Source: an uncultured Planktomarina sp.
GTDB lineage: Bacteria; Pseudomonadota; Alphaproteobacteria; Rhodobacterales; Rhodobacteraceae
Assembly (NCBI GenBank): GCA_905181815.1
Contig: CAJIZA010000003.1
Coordinates: forward strand, 434,001-498,000
Length of the DNA: 64,000 nucleotides
Direction: 5' to 3'
Below the pieces are notes generated by a model, which made no database searches, had not been told where the DNA came from, and was given only the letters and a program-made list of their open reading frames with translations. Position 1 is the stretch's first letter; each line of letters opens with the position of its first letter. Of this stretch, positions 48,183-57,034 are shown piece by piece. The position numbers and the translations under genes are program-made.

Positions 48183-49325
48183 TCAGTTCATGAAGCCAGG
48201 CGCGAGGATGTAAAACCCATAACCCACCACAAGGGCCGGAATGGCCGAATAGCCCGTGGCAATTAGAGCTGCACGTGGATTGAGCGCAATGGCTGGGAAG
48301 AGCGCATCACCGTCATTAGAAATCGCATTGCCGATCAACGCTGCGAAGGGCAAAACGCCATTGAGGTAGAGCGTGGCGACCAAAACTTGCGGTCCGCATC
48401 CCGGAACAAAGCCAACCAACACCGCGATCAATGGCAGTAGCACTCCGATTGTTCCAAAGGCGGCTTGCAGGTCAAATCCGCCAAAGGTTTCTGCATAACT
48501 ATAGCTTAAATAGGCGATGATGACCCAGATCGAGATAAAGGAGGTCTCCTCAGCGACGCGGGTTAACGGGTGATCGGCAATATTTGTCATGGCCTTGAGC
48601 GGAGAGGTTGCCCAGATGAACAGCCCGAGAAAACTACCTGCAAGGGCGAGGGAGAAAATCAAATCAGTACTATAAAGTGCAAAGATGTCAGCTCCCGTCA
48701 CCTGGGTGACACCAAAGATCAATCCGGGCAGGGCAAAACAGACATATGCGTAGTCTTGCCAGCGTGTGCGCCCAATGACTGGCGCAATTTCGCAATGTCT
48801 AGAGGTGTCCGGTGTGAGATCAAACCGATTGAAGCGATCGACAAGCCATCCTGACAAAATGCCGACGACGAAGGACAGGGGCAAAACAACCAGAGCCGCA
48901 TCTGGACGGGTTGCTATCAGCAAAAAAGCGGCATCCCCCATGGTTGCGGTCAGCGTTGCGACCACTGCTCCAAAGCTGACATTGCCCGAAGAATAAGCCG
49001 CCACCACAACCACAGCGCCGCCGCAGCCGGGCGTGGTGCCCAGAAGTGCGGCCATAGGAACTTGAAACCCCTTGGATTTTTTTAGCGCTGAACCGATATC
49101 AAATCGAAACAAACGTTCCGCGCCGTAAAATAACAGCAAGGTTGCGGCCACAAATGCCGAGACTTGCACATAGGCATCCACCATCAGGCCGCGGGTGAGA
49201 TGCCCGACAGGTCCCGGTGCTAGGGCGAGAACCGAAAATATGCATAAGACCAGCAGTCTTCGGCTTCGAAATGGGCCGAGCATATCTGATGCGATGAATG
49301 TCTGCGCATTGGAGTCTGAGGTCAT
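48183..49325 (-). CDS. putative manganese/heavy-metal transporter (MntX-like, ArsP_2 type)
   Basis: Membrane protein of 380 residues with about ten hydrophobic segments and two inverted repeats marked by TTPGCGGAVVVVAAY (about 95) and GFVPGCGPQVLVATLY (about 310). The paired PGCG motifs identify the 10-TM heavy-metal transporter family that includes the Mn transporter MntX of Roseobacters, recalled from knowledge of the family. A 7-1-7 palindrome of the Fur/Mur type lies 20 bases before the ATG, consistent with metal-dependent control. Direction of transport cannot be read from the sequence. Confidence 0.8.
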   Translation of the reverse strand: MTSDSNAQTFIASDMLGPFRSRRLLVLCIFSVLALAPGPVGHLTRGLMVDAYVQVSAFVAATLLLFYGAERLFRFDIGSALKKSKGFQVPMAALLGTTPGCGGAVVVVAAYSSGNVSFGAVVATLTATMGDAAFLLIATRPDAALVVLPLSFVVGILSGWLVDRFNRFDLTPDTSRHCEIAPVIGRTRWQDYAYVCFALPGLIFGVTQVTGADIFALYSTDLIFSLALAGSFLGLFIWATSPLKAMTNIADHPLTRVAEETSFISIWVIIAYLSYSYAETFGGFDLQAAFGTIGVLLPLIAVLVGFVPGCGPQVLVATLYLNGVLPFAALIGNAISNDGDALFPAIALNPRAALIATGYSAIPALVVGYGFYILAPGFMN

Positions 49326-49344
49326 GAGGCTTTTAATATTTCAA

Positions 49345-49361
49345 TTGAGAATAATTCGCAA
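49345..49361. promoter_or_regulatory. Fur/Mur-type box
   Basis: TTGAGAATAATTCGCAA is a near-perfect 17-base palindrome with the TGAnAATnATTnnCA layout of Fur-family (Fur, Mur) operators. It sits directly upstream of the Mn-transporter-like gene on the minus strand, where Mur control of Mn uptake is expected in alphaproteobacteria. Confidence 0.5.
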
Positions 49362-49411
49362 GTGCAAATAAAGCGCTTGGCAATCAGCGGCGCAGGCACA
49401 ATAACCTTTTT

Positions 49412-49840
49412 ATGACACAAGACCAGATGACAGCCGCGCGTCAGTTTATTGATGCCATTCCCCATTCACGCCGATTGGGCATGCGGCTCGAAGAGTTGGG
49501 TGACGGTCGTGCGATTATTTCTATGCCCTATGATTCCGCTCTGATTGGCGACCCGGTCACAAAGGTGATTCACGGCGGCGCTGTCTCTGCCTTGATGGAT
49601 ACGGCAGGTGGGGCCGCGGTGGTGGCGCATCCTCTCGCCGGGCTGGGCACGGCGACCTTGGATTTGCGCATTGATTATATGCGGCCTGCGACGCCGGGTC
49701 AGACCATCACGGCCAGTGCTGAGTGTTACCATGTCACCCGGACAGTGGCCTTTGTGCGTGCCACCGCCTGCGATGAAGATACAGGTCGCCCTGTTGCCAC
49801 GGCAACGGGTGCGTTTACCGTTGCGAAGGCCAGCGCATGA
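49412..49840 (+). CDS. PaaI family hotdog thioesterase
   Basis: Hotdog-fold thioesterase of 142 residues hydrolysing CoA thioesters. The PaaI pattern is seen in VTKVIHGGAVSALMDTAGG (HGG with the catalytic Asp six residues later) and LDLRIDYMRPATPGQTITASAE. The first of two adjacent thioesterase genes whose ATGA overlap shows coupled translation, followed by a MATE transporter gene, also overlapping. Confidence 0.9.
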   Translation: MTQDQMTAARQFIDAIPHSRRLGMRLEELGDGRAIISMPYDSALIGDPVTKVIHGGAVSALMDTAGGAAVVAHPLAGLGTATLDLRIDYMRPATPGQTITASAECYHVTRTVAFVRATACDEDTGRPVATATGAFTVAKASA

Positions 49841-50337
49841 GCCGGCCAGAACCCGTCACCCAAGTCAAACGTCGTCGCGATCTCGCCTTGTCTATGATCG
49901 TCAGCCAAGTCCCCTATATCGAGTTTCTGGGCGTGTGCTTTGACCGACATGGCGATGAGCTGACGGCGACCATGGGCTTCCATGAAGCTCTTATCGGCAA
50001 CCCGATGCTGCCCGCGCTACATGGCGGGGCAACAGCGGCGTTTTTGGAGATCACTGCGATCATCGGCTTAGCTTGGAGCACGCTTTGGGATGATATTGAA
50101 GCGGAGAAATTGGATGTCGAGGCGGTCCAAAACGGCGCCTTGGTCCTGCCAAAAACGATTGATTTTACCGTTGACTACCTGCGCACCGGCCTGCCGCGCG
50201 ATGCCTATGCGCGAGCGCGGGTCAACCGTTCGGGTCGGCGCTATGCGTCAGTGCATGTAGAGGCCTGGCAAGACAATCGAGATCGACTCTTCGCGCAGGC
50301 ATCCGGACATTTCTTGATGCCGCAGAGCCATGGCTGA
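49837..50337 (+). CDS. hotdog thioesterase (second copy)
   Basis: Hotdog-fold protein of 166 residues, a diverged neighbour of the preceding PaaI-type gene. It has NPMLPALHGGATAAFLEITA (HGG active site, Glu in place of Asp) and TIDFTVDYLRTGLPRDAYARA. Its ATG overlaps the stop of the first thioesterase by four bases, and its end overlaps the MATE start by eight. A heterodimer or pathway pair is possible but not shown. Confidence 0.88.
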   Translation: MSRPEPVTQVKRRRDLALSMIVSQVPYIEFLGVCFDRHGDELTATMGFHEALIGNPMLPALHGGATAAFLEITAIIGLAWSTLWDDIEAEKLDVEAVQNGALVLPKTIDFTVDYLRTGLPRDAYARARVNRSGRRYASVHVEAWQDNRDRLFAQASGHFLMPQSHG

Positions 50338-51652
50338 CCCTACTTACGGCATAACGCATAAGCGTGTTTTGTCGATTGCCCTACCGATAGTGATTTCCAA
50401 TGCGACCGTGCCGATCTTAGGTGCGGTGGACACTGGCGTCATAGGCCAATTGGGCGGAGCGGCACCGATCGGTGCGGTTGGTATTGGCGCCATTATTTTG
50501 GGTGCGCTGTATTGGATCTTTGGATTTCTGCGCATGGGCACCGTGGGCCTCACCAGCCAAGCCTTGGGCAGCGGGGACGCGCAAGAGGTCCGCGCGTTGT
50601 TCTTTCGCAGCACTGGAATTGGCGTGCTGGCTGGAATGGTGTTTATTATTTTTCAGATCCCCATTTTTGCCGGTGCCTTTTGGATTGCCCCGGCGTCCGC
50701 TCAAGTGGAGAGTTTGGCGCGGGACTATATGTCCATTCGTGTTTGGTCTGCACCGGCGGCGATCGCAATTTATGGCCTCAGCGGGTGGCTGATTGCTCAA
50801 GAGCGCACCCGTGCGGTGCTGATGATTCAACTTTTCATGAATGTGACAAATATCATCCTGGATTTCTGGTTCGTACTGGGATTGGGCCTTGGGGTCGAAG
50901 GGGTGGCCGTGGCGACTTTGATTGCCGAATGGGGCGGGCTGGTAATGGGCCTTTATCTCTGCCGACAGGTCTTTCGCGGCCTGGCTTTGTCTTGGTGGCA
51001 GCAGATCGTTAACCGGCGCCGTGTGATCTATATGATGCAGGTAAATGGCGATATTTTAATCCGCTCAGTGCTCCTACAAGCCGGCTTCGTTAGCTTTTTA
51101 TTCTTTGGGGCAGAACTCGGTGATGTCACCTTGGCTGCCAATCAAGTCTTATTGCAATTTGTTTACCTAGCCTCCTATGCCATGGATGGCTTTGTCTTTG
51201 CGGCAGAGTCCTTGGTGGGCCAAGCCATGGGCGCCAAGGCCGTGGCCCAATTGCGGCGGGGCGCATCGGTGACGGCGGTTTGGACCTTTGGTTTGGCCTT
51301 TATCATGGCCGCCGGATTTTGGATCGTTGGGCCTTTTATGATTGATGTGATGGCCAAAGATCCCGGTGTGCAGCAGGCGGCACGATTGTATCTGTCGCAC
51401 ATGGTGTTTGCGCCACTTTTAGGCGCCTTAGCTTGGATGCTCGATGGGGTTTTTATCGGCGCCACCCGCACAAAGGACATGCGCAACATGATGATCCTGT
51501 CATTTTTAGGTTACTGCGGTCTGGTTCTCTTGCTCTTGCCGAACTTTGGCAACCATGGGCTTTGGATGGCGATGAATGGGTTTTTCATCCTGCGCGGCGT
51601 CAGTTTGGCGCTTCGCTATCCAGCGCTGGAACGGGTTGCTGCTGCGCCTTAA
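50330..51652 (+). CDS. MATE family efflux transporter
   Basis: Multidrug and toxin extrusion protein of the DinF branch, 440 residues with twelve predicted membrane segments. It opens RVLSIALPIVISNATVPILGAVDTGVIGQLG, the usual MATE N-terminus, and has the conserved second-half start with QVLLQFVYLASYAMDGFVFAAESLVGQAMG. It exports cationic compounds using H+ or Na+. It overlaps the upstream thioesterase gene by eight bases. The substrate is unknown. Confidence 0.93.
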   Translation: MADPTYGITHKRVLSIALPIVISNATVPILGAVDTGVIGQLGGAAPIGAVGIGAIILGALYWIFGFLRMGTVGLTSQALGSGDAQEVRALFFRSTGIGVLAGMVFIIFQIPIFAGAFWIAPASAQVESLARDYMSIRVWSAPAAIAIYGLSGWLIAQERTRAVLMIQLFMNVTNIILDFWFVLGLGLGVEGVAVATLIAEWGGLVMGLYLCRQVFRGLALSWWQQIVNRRRVIYMMQVNGDILIRSVLLQAGFVSFLFFGAELGDVTLAANQVLLQFVYLASYAMDGFVFAAESLVGQAMGAKAVAQLRRGASVTAVWTFGLAFIMAAGFWIVGPFMIDVMAKDPGVQQAARLYLSHMVFAPLLGALAWMLDGVFIGATRTKDMRNMMILSFLGYCGLVLLLLPNFGNHGLWMAMNGFFILRGVSLALRYPALERVAAAP

Positions 51653-51673
51653 CCGTAGCTCTGGCTTTTGACG

Positions 51674-52735
51674 TTAGAGCCAGTCTTGCGTGGTCGTGCC
51701 AATGGCTTGATCGAGTCGCTCATAGCCGTCCTGGGCCAAAAGCTGATCTAGGCCATTTGCAATGCGCGGCACCAAGGGCAGCCCCTGGTAAACCATGGCC
51801 GAATAGATTTGCACGGCGCAGGCCCCAGCGGTGATCTTCGCATAGGCGTCCTGTGCCGATCCAATGCCGCCTACGCCTACCAGATCGATCTCGCCCCGTA
51901 TGGCTTGGCGCATTTTGGCCAATATGCGGGTGGATTTTTCAAACAGAGGTCGTCCCGACAGGCCGCCTGTTTCTTGGCGCTGTGCAGAGGTAAGCCCGGC
52001 CCTGTCCAGAGTGGTATTGGTGCAGATAATCGCCGCAAGCCCGGCTGAGAGCGCCAGATCCGCGATATCCTGGATTTCTGCATCTGTCAGATCAGGTGCG
52101 ATTTTGAGGAAGATGGGCAGGGGGCTGTCCAGATTTGCATTGGCTGCATTCACCCGGCCCAACAGATCTTCTAAGGCCGCTTTTCCCTGCAGATCGCGGA
52201 GCTTTTCGGTATTGGGTGAAGAAATATTTACCGTTGCGAAATCAATATGCCCGGCGGCCTGTGTGAGTACCTGGCCAAAATCATTGGCTCGGTCAGCGCT
52301 GTCTTTATTGGCACCAAGATTCAACCCGCGCGGTATGGCGGTTGGGGTTTGTGCAAGACGGGCGGCGATTTCGGCGATGCCTTGGTTGTTAAAGCCAAAG
52401 CGATTGATGACTGCGTGGTCTTTGGTCAGGCGAAACAGCCTTGGCTTGGGGTTGCCGGGTTGGGGTCGCGGGGTTGCGGCGCCCACTTCTAAAAAACCAA
52501 ATCCTGCCTTCGCCATCGGAGCCAGCGCCTCGGCGTTTTTATCATAGCCTGCTGCCAGACCAACTGGGTTGCGCAGGGCAATGCCGCCCAGAGAGGTTTC
52601 AAGGCGCGCTGTATGAACTGGACCGCCGAGCAGTGGGGCCAGTCCCAGCTTTAGCGCTCGAATTGACAATCCATGTGCACGCTCCGGGTCAAACCGATGC
52701 AGAAGCTTCAGGCCCAATCTTTCCCGCAGGCTCAT
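51674..52735 (-). CDS. pyrD: dihydroorotate dehydrogenase (quinone)
   Basis: Membrane-associated class 2 enzyme oxidising dihydroorotate to orotate with ubiquinone in pyrimidine synthesis. The 353 residues include the N-terminal helices of class 2 ([21 protein letters not shown]), [28 protein letters not shown] with the catalytic Ser region, TNTTLDR, and [28 protein letters not shown] for FMN phosphate. It is downstream of the DUF952 gene with an ATGA overlap. Confidence 0.97.
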   Translation of the reverse strand: MSLRERLGLKLLHRFDPERAHGLSIRALKLGLAPLLGGPVHTARLETSLGGIALRNPVGLAAGYDKNAEALAPMAKAGFGFLEVGAATPRPQPGNPKPRLFRLTKDHAVINRFGFNNQGIAEIAARLAQTPTAIPRGLNLGANKDSADRANDFGQVLTQAAGHIDFATVNISSPNTEKLRDLQGKAALEDLLGRVNAANANLDSPLPIFLKIAPDLTDAEIQDIADLALSAGLAAIICTNTTLDRAGLTSAQRQETGGLSGRPLFEKSTRILAKMRQAIRGEIDLVGVGGIGSAQDAYAKITAGACAVQIYSAMVYQGLPLVPRIANGLDQLLAQDGYERLDQAIGTTTQDWL

Positions 52736-53070
52736 GTCAGGCCTTCAGGGAATTTATGGCGGCCATCGACCAGCGGCAGGGGCCAGCACCAAAGAACATC
52801 TGATAATTTGAGCGTGTCATAGAGGTGGGGAAATTCAGCGCCACCGCGTGAAACTTCCCATTTGATTGCACTGCCCAGAGCGTCAGTTTCGACAGCCGCC
52901 AGAAAGAGATTTTTGGCATTGGCGAAATGTTTATCGGCTGTGTCTTGGGCCTGCTGGACGGTGGAAAAATGGATATAGCCATCCTCTAGATCGATTGGAG
53001 CCCCATCGGTCTCGCCCTCTGCCTGCAAGGCGTGCCACTCAGCGGCACGGAATATTTTGTAAATTATCAT
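52732..53070 (-). CDS. DUF952 family protein
   Basis: Small protein of about 112 residues: [45 protein letters not shown] and a final [20 protein letters not shown]. This matches the DUF952 family, often found beside pyrD in alphaproteobacteria; its function is unknown. The start at 53070 is preferred to the open-frame start at 53127 because the family begins with this Ile-Tyr-Lys segment. Its TGA overlaps the pyrD ATG. Confidence 0.9.
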   Translation of the reverse strand: MIIYKIFRAAEWHALQAEGETDGAPIDLEDGYIHFSTVQQAQDTADKHFANAKNLFLAAVETDALGSAIKWEVSRGGAEFPHLYDTLKLSDVLWCWPLPLVDGRHKFPEGLT

Positions 53071-53203
53071 AACCCACCTGTGCCGTGTCATGGGAAAATC
53101 GTCAACCATCCTTTCGCATGCGGGCATTTCTGGCGTTTGGAATTGACTGGACTCAGCAGATGTGGGTCGATGGTGTATTCATTCACTTAGGAAAGTTTTA
53201 ATT

Positions 53204-53576
53204 ATGAAAATATTGCTTGCTAGTGCAGCTGCTGTGGCTCTGACCGCGGGGTGGCTGTCGCGGATTATACGTTAACGGTTTTGCACAGGTTGCCGGTTTG
53301 AAATACACTTTGGATCGGGAGGTTGCACCCAATGAGGGGCGGATCGTCGAGGTGCTGGTTGCGCAAAATGGCGGCTATGAGCCTATTGATCCTGCGGCCC
53401 TCCACTCTGTTGTTACGAACAACTATGTGCGTAATGGCGGAGATGGGTACAAAATGTTTTGGGACGGTTTGAATGCCTATGATTATGGACCGGGTCTCGA
53501 AGTGGTTCTGGCCGAATATATGGCCGAGCAGGGAAGCTATGAGCCCTATCTTGATGGCCGTATTTCGGTCAAATAA
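53204..53576 (+). pseudogene. 5'-nucleotidase family gene with internal deletion
   Basis: The 5' end encodes a signal peptide (MKILLASAAAVALTAG), then after a one-base shift VAVADYTLTVLH, the usual mature start of bifunctional metallophosphatase/5'-nucleotidases (normally followed by TNDFHAR). Directly after this the sequence jumps to QVAGLKYTLDREVAPNEGRI and continues as the C-terminal nucleotide-binding domain (TVVTNNYVRNGGDGYK-like, then EPYLDGRISVK). About 400 residues with the metal centre are missing. The 92-codon frame from 53298 is therefore a remnant. An intact enzyme would dephosphorylate extracellular nucleotides in the periplasm. Confidence 0.85.
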
Positions 53577-53581
53577 TTAAA

Positions 53582-53603
53582 TGCGGGGCCGATTAGCCCT
53601 GCA
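53582..53603. terminator. hairpin between convergent genes
   Basis: TGCGGGGC, loop CGATTA, GCCCTGCA: an 8-base stem with one G-T pair, five bases after the 5'-nucleotidase remnant and before the convergent pseudoprotease gene. No T run. Confidence 0.35.
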
Positions 53604-53647
53604 TCCCCTGATCTTTGGGCCTTACACTTGAAAATATTTGCGGCCGG

Positions 53648-55438
53648 TTATGGCCAACATGCAATTAGGCCGACGGTGTTTTGCGCAAGATTGGCTAAAT
53701 CCACAGGCTCCAGTTTGACGGTCTTCGTTTCGGTGCTGGCGGCGGCCTCGGCCGCGATCAATGTCTCAGAAATCAATGGCCAATTGGCCATGAATTGTAC
53801 ATTTGCAGGCAGTTGGCGAGATTCTTGCGGCGGTGGAGGCAAAAGCACACCGATTACAGAGCCATATTGATCATAAATCGGTCCGCCAATATCGCCCGGC
53901 AGGCTGTCGATCTCCAATCGGGCAACACCTGCGCGGCCTGTGAGGTCGGTCAGTGCTTGCAACTGACCCATGGTTATAGACGGTGCGCCGAGTTTGCCGC
54001 CATAGGAGTAACCACCCAGAGCAACATATTGCGGCGCATCGGGACGCTCGGTTTCGAACCGGCCAACCGATGGGGGTGCCGCGCCTTGTGTGGGAACCAA
54101 GACCGCAAGCTCCGCGTTTTGAACCGCGATGCTGAGCGGGAGACCATCTTGCAGGAGCAAGCTCTCGCACTCGGAAAAGTCTTGAGCGGCCGTAAGGATA
54201 TGGCCCGCGCTGCTGATGAAGACTCCGGATTGCGTGAAGCTTGGCTGGCGAATGGTCAAGCCTCCCAGGGATTCTTTTGGCTTGAGATCCGTGCCAAGAA
54301 TGGGCGCCTCGCCCAGCACGCCAGCAACAGATGTGAAGCTAGTGAAGATTTCCTCTTCTACGCGTGCGCGGCGCGCTGCGTCCCCGCGCGGCCAGACAAA
54401 TATCACGCCTTTGATGTCACCGCCCTGCAATGTGGCAAAGCCGGTGGTGTGGAGTCGGTCGTCATAGGCCTCTATCGTGAAGCTGGATTTCGCCAGATTG
54501 CGTGGGCCGGTTTCTGGTAGGATGCTCAAAGTTTGCATCACCTCATAGAGGGCTGCCAGTCGGGCTCTATCGCCGCGTTGACTGATGAAGATCACCTGCG
54601 CCAAGCCTGTGCCTTTGGCGGCGTAGGTGGCAAAGGGCGGGTCATGGGCGGCTGGGGCCAAAAGGGCGCTGGGCAGGCGCAGCGCGATACCAGCCTGCGC
54701 ATCAACCACCTCTTCAAATCCCAATCCTGCCAACAAAAATTGATAATCCGCAATAGCTTCGGCTCTTTGTTCGGCGGTGAGAACACCGGTTTCTTTATAG
54801 CCATTGGCGCTTTGCCAGCGCGTCATAGCCGCGCGCGTGCCCGGCCCATAAAGCCCATCAATGGCACTTTCATAAAACCCAGCCCAAGCGAGTGCTCGTT
54901 GCAGGTATTTTTTTTCGTCCCCTGTCATCGCCCTTTCTGTGGCTTTGGATTGGGCGAGCTGCTCGGCCAGGCTGATTGGCTGTTCCGGTAAGGTCACCTC
55001 CGCCGGCCCATCGGGCACCGCGCTACGCTCTTGATCTGCGGTGGGTGCCTCGGTCTGGGGTGCCGTGTTTGGCCCCGTTTCGGTTTGTGTGGCGACTTGA
55101 GCCGCGCGCGGGTAGAAGCGTTCACCGTAGGATGTGCCGCTTGTGGTGAAGCTGGTGCGGGGAATGATCCCCTCAGTGCGGAACTTCTGCAAGGCGGCGT
55201 CGGCCTGCTCTAGATCATATGGGCCGATGGCCACGCCGAACCAGCCACCGTCAATTTCAAACCCGTTTACATTATCTAGATCGTGGGCATAGATCTCAAT
55301 ACTGTCCAAACTTGCCTCGAGATGCAGCCGGGTCTCGAGCTGGATCCAAACCTGCCGAGCCACAGTCGATTGTGCCAAAGCAACCTGTGCCCAGGTCAAC
55401 ATCATAGCCACGAGGCTGTAGATAAGCGGTGATTTCAT
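53648..55438 (-). CDS. secreted trypsin-fold pseudoprotease with peptidoglycan-binding domain
   Basis: Protein of 596 residues with a signal peptide (to about residue 22), a SPOR-like segment (about 25-105, SIEIYAHDLDNVNGFEI), a Pro/Glu/Thr-rich linker, a PG_binding_1 domain (about 175-235, LAWAGFYESAIDGLYGPGTR), a middle domain, and a trypsin-like C-terminal domain (about 395-580). In that domain the catalytic His position reads AGHILTAAQDFSEC (Gln instead of His), and the Ser motif reads SLPGDIGGPIYD (Ile instead of Ser). The Asp region reads NAELAVLVP. The triad is therefore lost, and the protein should bind but not cut. It may scaffold or sense in the periplasm. Confidence 0.85.
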   Translation of the reverse strand: MKSPLIYSLVAMMLTWAQVALAQSTVARQVWIQLETRLHLEASLDSIEIYAHDLDNVNGFEIDGGWFGVAIGPYDLEQADAALQKFRTEGIIPRTSFTTSGTSYGERFYPRAAQVATQTETGPNTAPQTEAPTADQERSAVPDGPAEVTLPEQPISLAEQLAQSKATERAMTGDEKKYLQRALAWAGFYESAIDGLYGPGTRAAMTRWQSANGYKETGVLTAEQRAEAIADYQFLLAGLGFEEVVDAQAGIALRLPSALLAPAAHDPPFATYAAKGTGLAQVIFISQRGDRARLAALYEVMQTLSILPETGPRNLAKSSFTIEAYDDRLHTTGFATLQGGDIKGVIFVWPRGDAARRARVEEEIFTSFTSVAGVLGEAPILGTDLKPKESLGGLTIRQPSFTQSGVFISSAGHILTAAQDFSECESLLLQDGLPLSIAVQNAELAVLVPTQGAAPPSVGRFETERPDAPQYVALGGYSYGGKLGAPSITMGQLQALTDLTGRAGVARLEIDSLPGDIGGPIYDQYGSVIGVLLPPPPQESRQLPANVQFMANWPLISETLIAAEAAASTETKTVKLEPVDLANLAQNTVGLIACWP

Positions 55439-55601
55439 CTTAGAACCTTTTAAAAATTTGTCCTGTTATTTGTGTGATTGCTGCGTAAATCAAGTCAGCA
55501 CAGGAAAGTTTTGGTATTTGCGCTGATTTCGCATCGGTGGCTTGATTGACGCTGGCCCGTGCAGCGCCTATTCAGGCGCCAGATCAGCGGCTGAGGAACA
55601 T

Positions 55602-56516
55602 ATGAGCACTCCAAAATCATTCCAAGAGATTATTTTGCGCCTTCAAACCTACTGGGCTGAGCAGGGCTGCGCCATTTTGCAGCCTTATGATATGGAGGTG
55701 GGTGCCGGCACGTTTCACCCCGCCACCACGCTGCGGGCTTTGGGCTCTAAACCCTGGGCCGCTGCCTATGTGCAACCATCGCGCCGTCCAACCGATGGGC
55801 GCTATGGAGAAAATCCAAACCGCTTGCAGCATTATTACCAATATCAAGTGCTCATCAAACCCAGCCCGCCGAATTTGCAAGAGCTCTATCTGGGCAGTCT
55901 CAAAGCCATTGGCATTGATATGACCCTGCATGACATCCGCTTTGTCGAAGATGATTGGGAAAGCCCGACCCTGGGGGCTTGGGGGCTAGGCTGGGAAGTG
56001 TGGTGTGACGGTATGGAAGTGTCGCAGTTTACATATTTCCAGCAGGTCGGAGGCCACGACTGCCACCCGATTTCTGGGGAGCTGACCTATGGTCTGGAGC
56101 GTTTGGCCATGTATGTGTTGGGCGTGGATCATGTGATGAACATGCCCTTTAACGACCCTTCGGCGCCTATCGCGCTAACCTACGGGGAGATTTTCCGTCA
56201 AACTGAGGAAGAATACGCCCGTTGGAACTTCGATGTGGCCAATACAGAGGTATTACTGCGCCAGTTTGAAGAGGCTGAGGCAGAATGCGAGACCATTTTG
56301 GCGCAAGAGGCGGTTGACCCCAAAACTGGCAAGCGGATCATCATGGCCCATCCGGCCTATGATCAATGTATTAAAGCCAGTCACATGTTTAACCTTCTGG
56401 ATGCGCGTGGCGTGATTTCAGTAACGGAACGGCAGGCCTATATTGGCCGAGTTCGGAGTTTGGCGACCAAATGCGCCGATGCCTTCGTTCAGACTTCAGC
56501 AGCGGGAGCGGCCTGA
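55602..56516 (+). CDS. glyQ: glycine--tRNA ligase alpha subunit
   Basis: Catalytic subunit of the bacterial alpha2beta2 glycyl-tRNA synthetase. The 304 residues start [18 protein letters not shown] and contain the class II motifs with [28 protein letters not shown] and the glycine site around [20 protein letters not shown]. The ATG at 55602 is used; the longer frame adds 20 unrelated residues. The stop overlaps the next gene (TGATG), in the order glyQ-DUF6446-glyS found in Rhodobacteraceae. Confidence 0.97.
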   Translation: MSTPKSFQEIILRLQTYWAEQGCAILQPYDMEVGAGTFHPATTLRALGSKPWAAAYVQPSRRPTDGRYGENPNRLQHYYQYQVLIKPSPPNLQELYLGSLKAIGIDMTLHDIRFVEDDWESPTLGAWGLGWEVWCDGMEVSQFTYFQQVGGHDCHPISGELTYGLERLAMYVLGVDHVMNMPFNDPSAPIALTYGEIFRQTEEEYARWNFDVANTEVLLRQFEEAEAECETILAQEAVDPKTGKRIIMAHPAYDQCIKASHMFNLLDARGVISVTERQAYIGRVRSLATKCADAFVQTSAAGAA

Positions 56517-57034
56517 TGGCTGTCAGTGGAAAAGTGATCAGCGGCGGAATTTTAGGGATAACAGCGGCCTTCGGGATTGGCGTCTATTATGCGCAGGTCT
56601 ATGGCTATTACGAAACTTTCACCCAGGGAGAGGTTGCCTTGACCTCGGTCGTTAGTGGCGAGCCGACACGTATTCCGGTGACGGAGTTTGAGGGCATTGA
56701 CGCAGACAGCAGCCCAATCCGCTATCGTGCCTGTTTCAAAACACCCTTGAGCACGGCCATGCTCACAGAGACATTTACCACGCTGGAGCGCTCGGAGCCG
56801 CGCAACGCGCCGGAGTGGTTTGGGTGTTTTGATGCGGCCCAAATAGCGGCTGACATCGACGCAGGCCTTGCGACCGCTTATCTTGGTGTGGCGAATTTCG
56901 AATTTGGGATCGACCGGATTGTGGCAATTTACGATGACGGGCGCGGCTTTGTTTGGCATCAAATCAACGATTGTGGCGACAAACTTTATGACGGCTCGCA
57001 GGCCTCTGACGAGTGCCCGGAAAGGGATCAATAA
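56516..57034 (+). CDS. DUF6446 family protein
   Basis: Protein of 172 residues with an N-terminal membrane anchor (VISGGILGITAAFGIGVYYAQVYGYYE) and an outer domain with conserved RYRACFKT, GWFGCFDA-like and Asp-rich segments. The family is known mainly from the space between glyQ and glyS in Rhodobacteraceae; function unknown. Its ATG overlaps the glyQ stop and its TAA overlaps the glyS ATG, so it is translated with both subunits. Confidence 0.88.
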   Translation: MAVSGKVISGGILGITAAFGIGVYYAQVYGYYETFTQGEVALTSVVSGEPTRIPVTEFEGIDADSSPIRYRACFKTPLSTAMLTETFTTLERSEPRNAPEWFGCFDAAQIAADIDAGLATAYLGVANFEFGIDRIVAIYDDGRGFVWHQINDCGDKLYDGSQASDECPERDQ

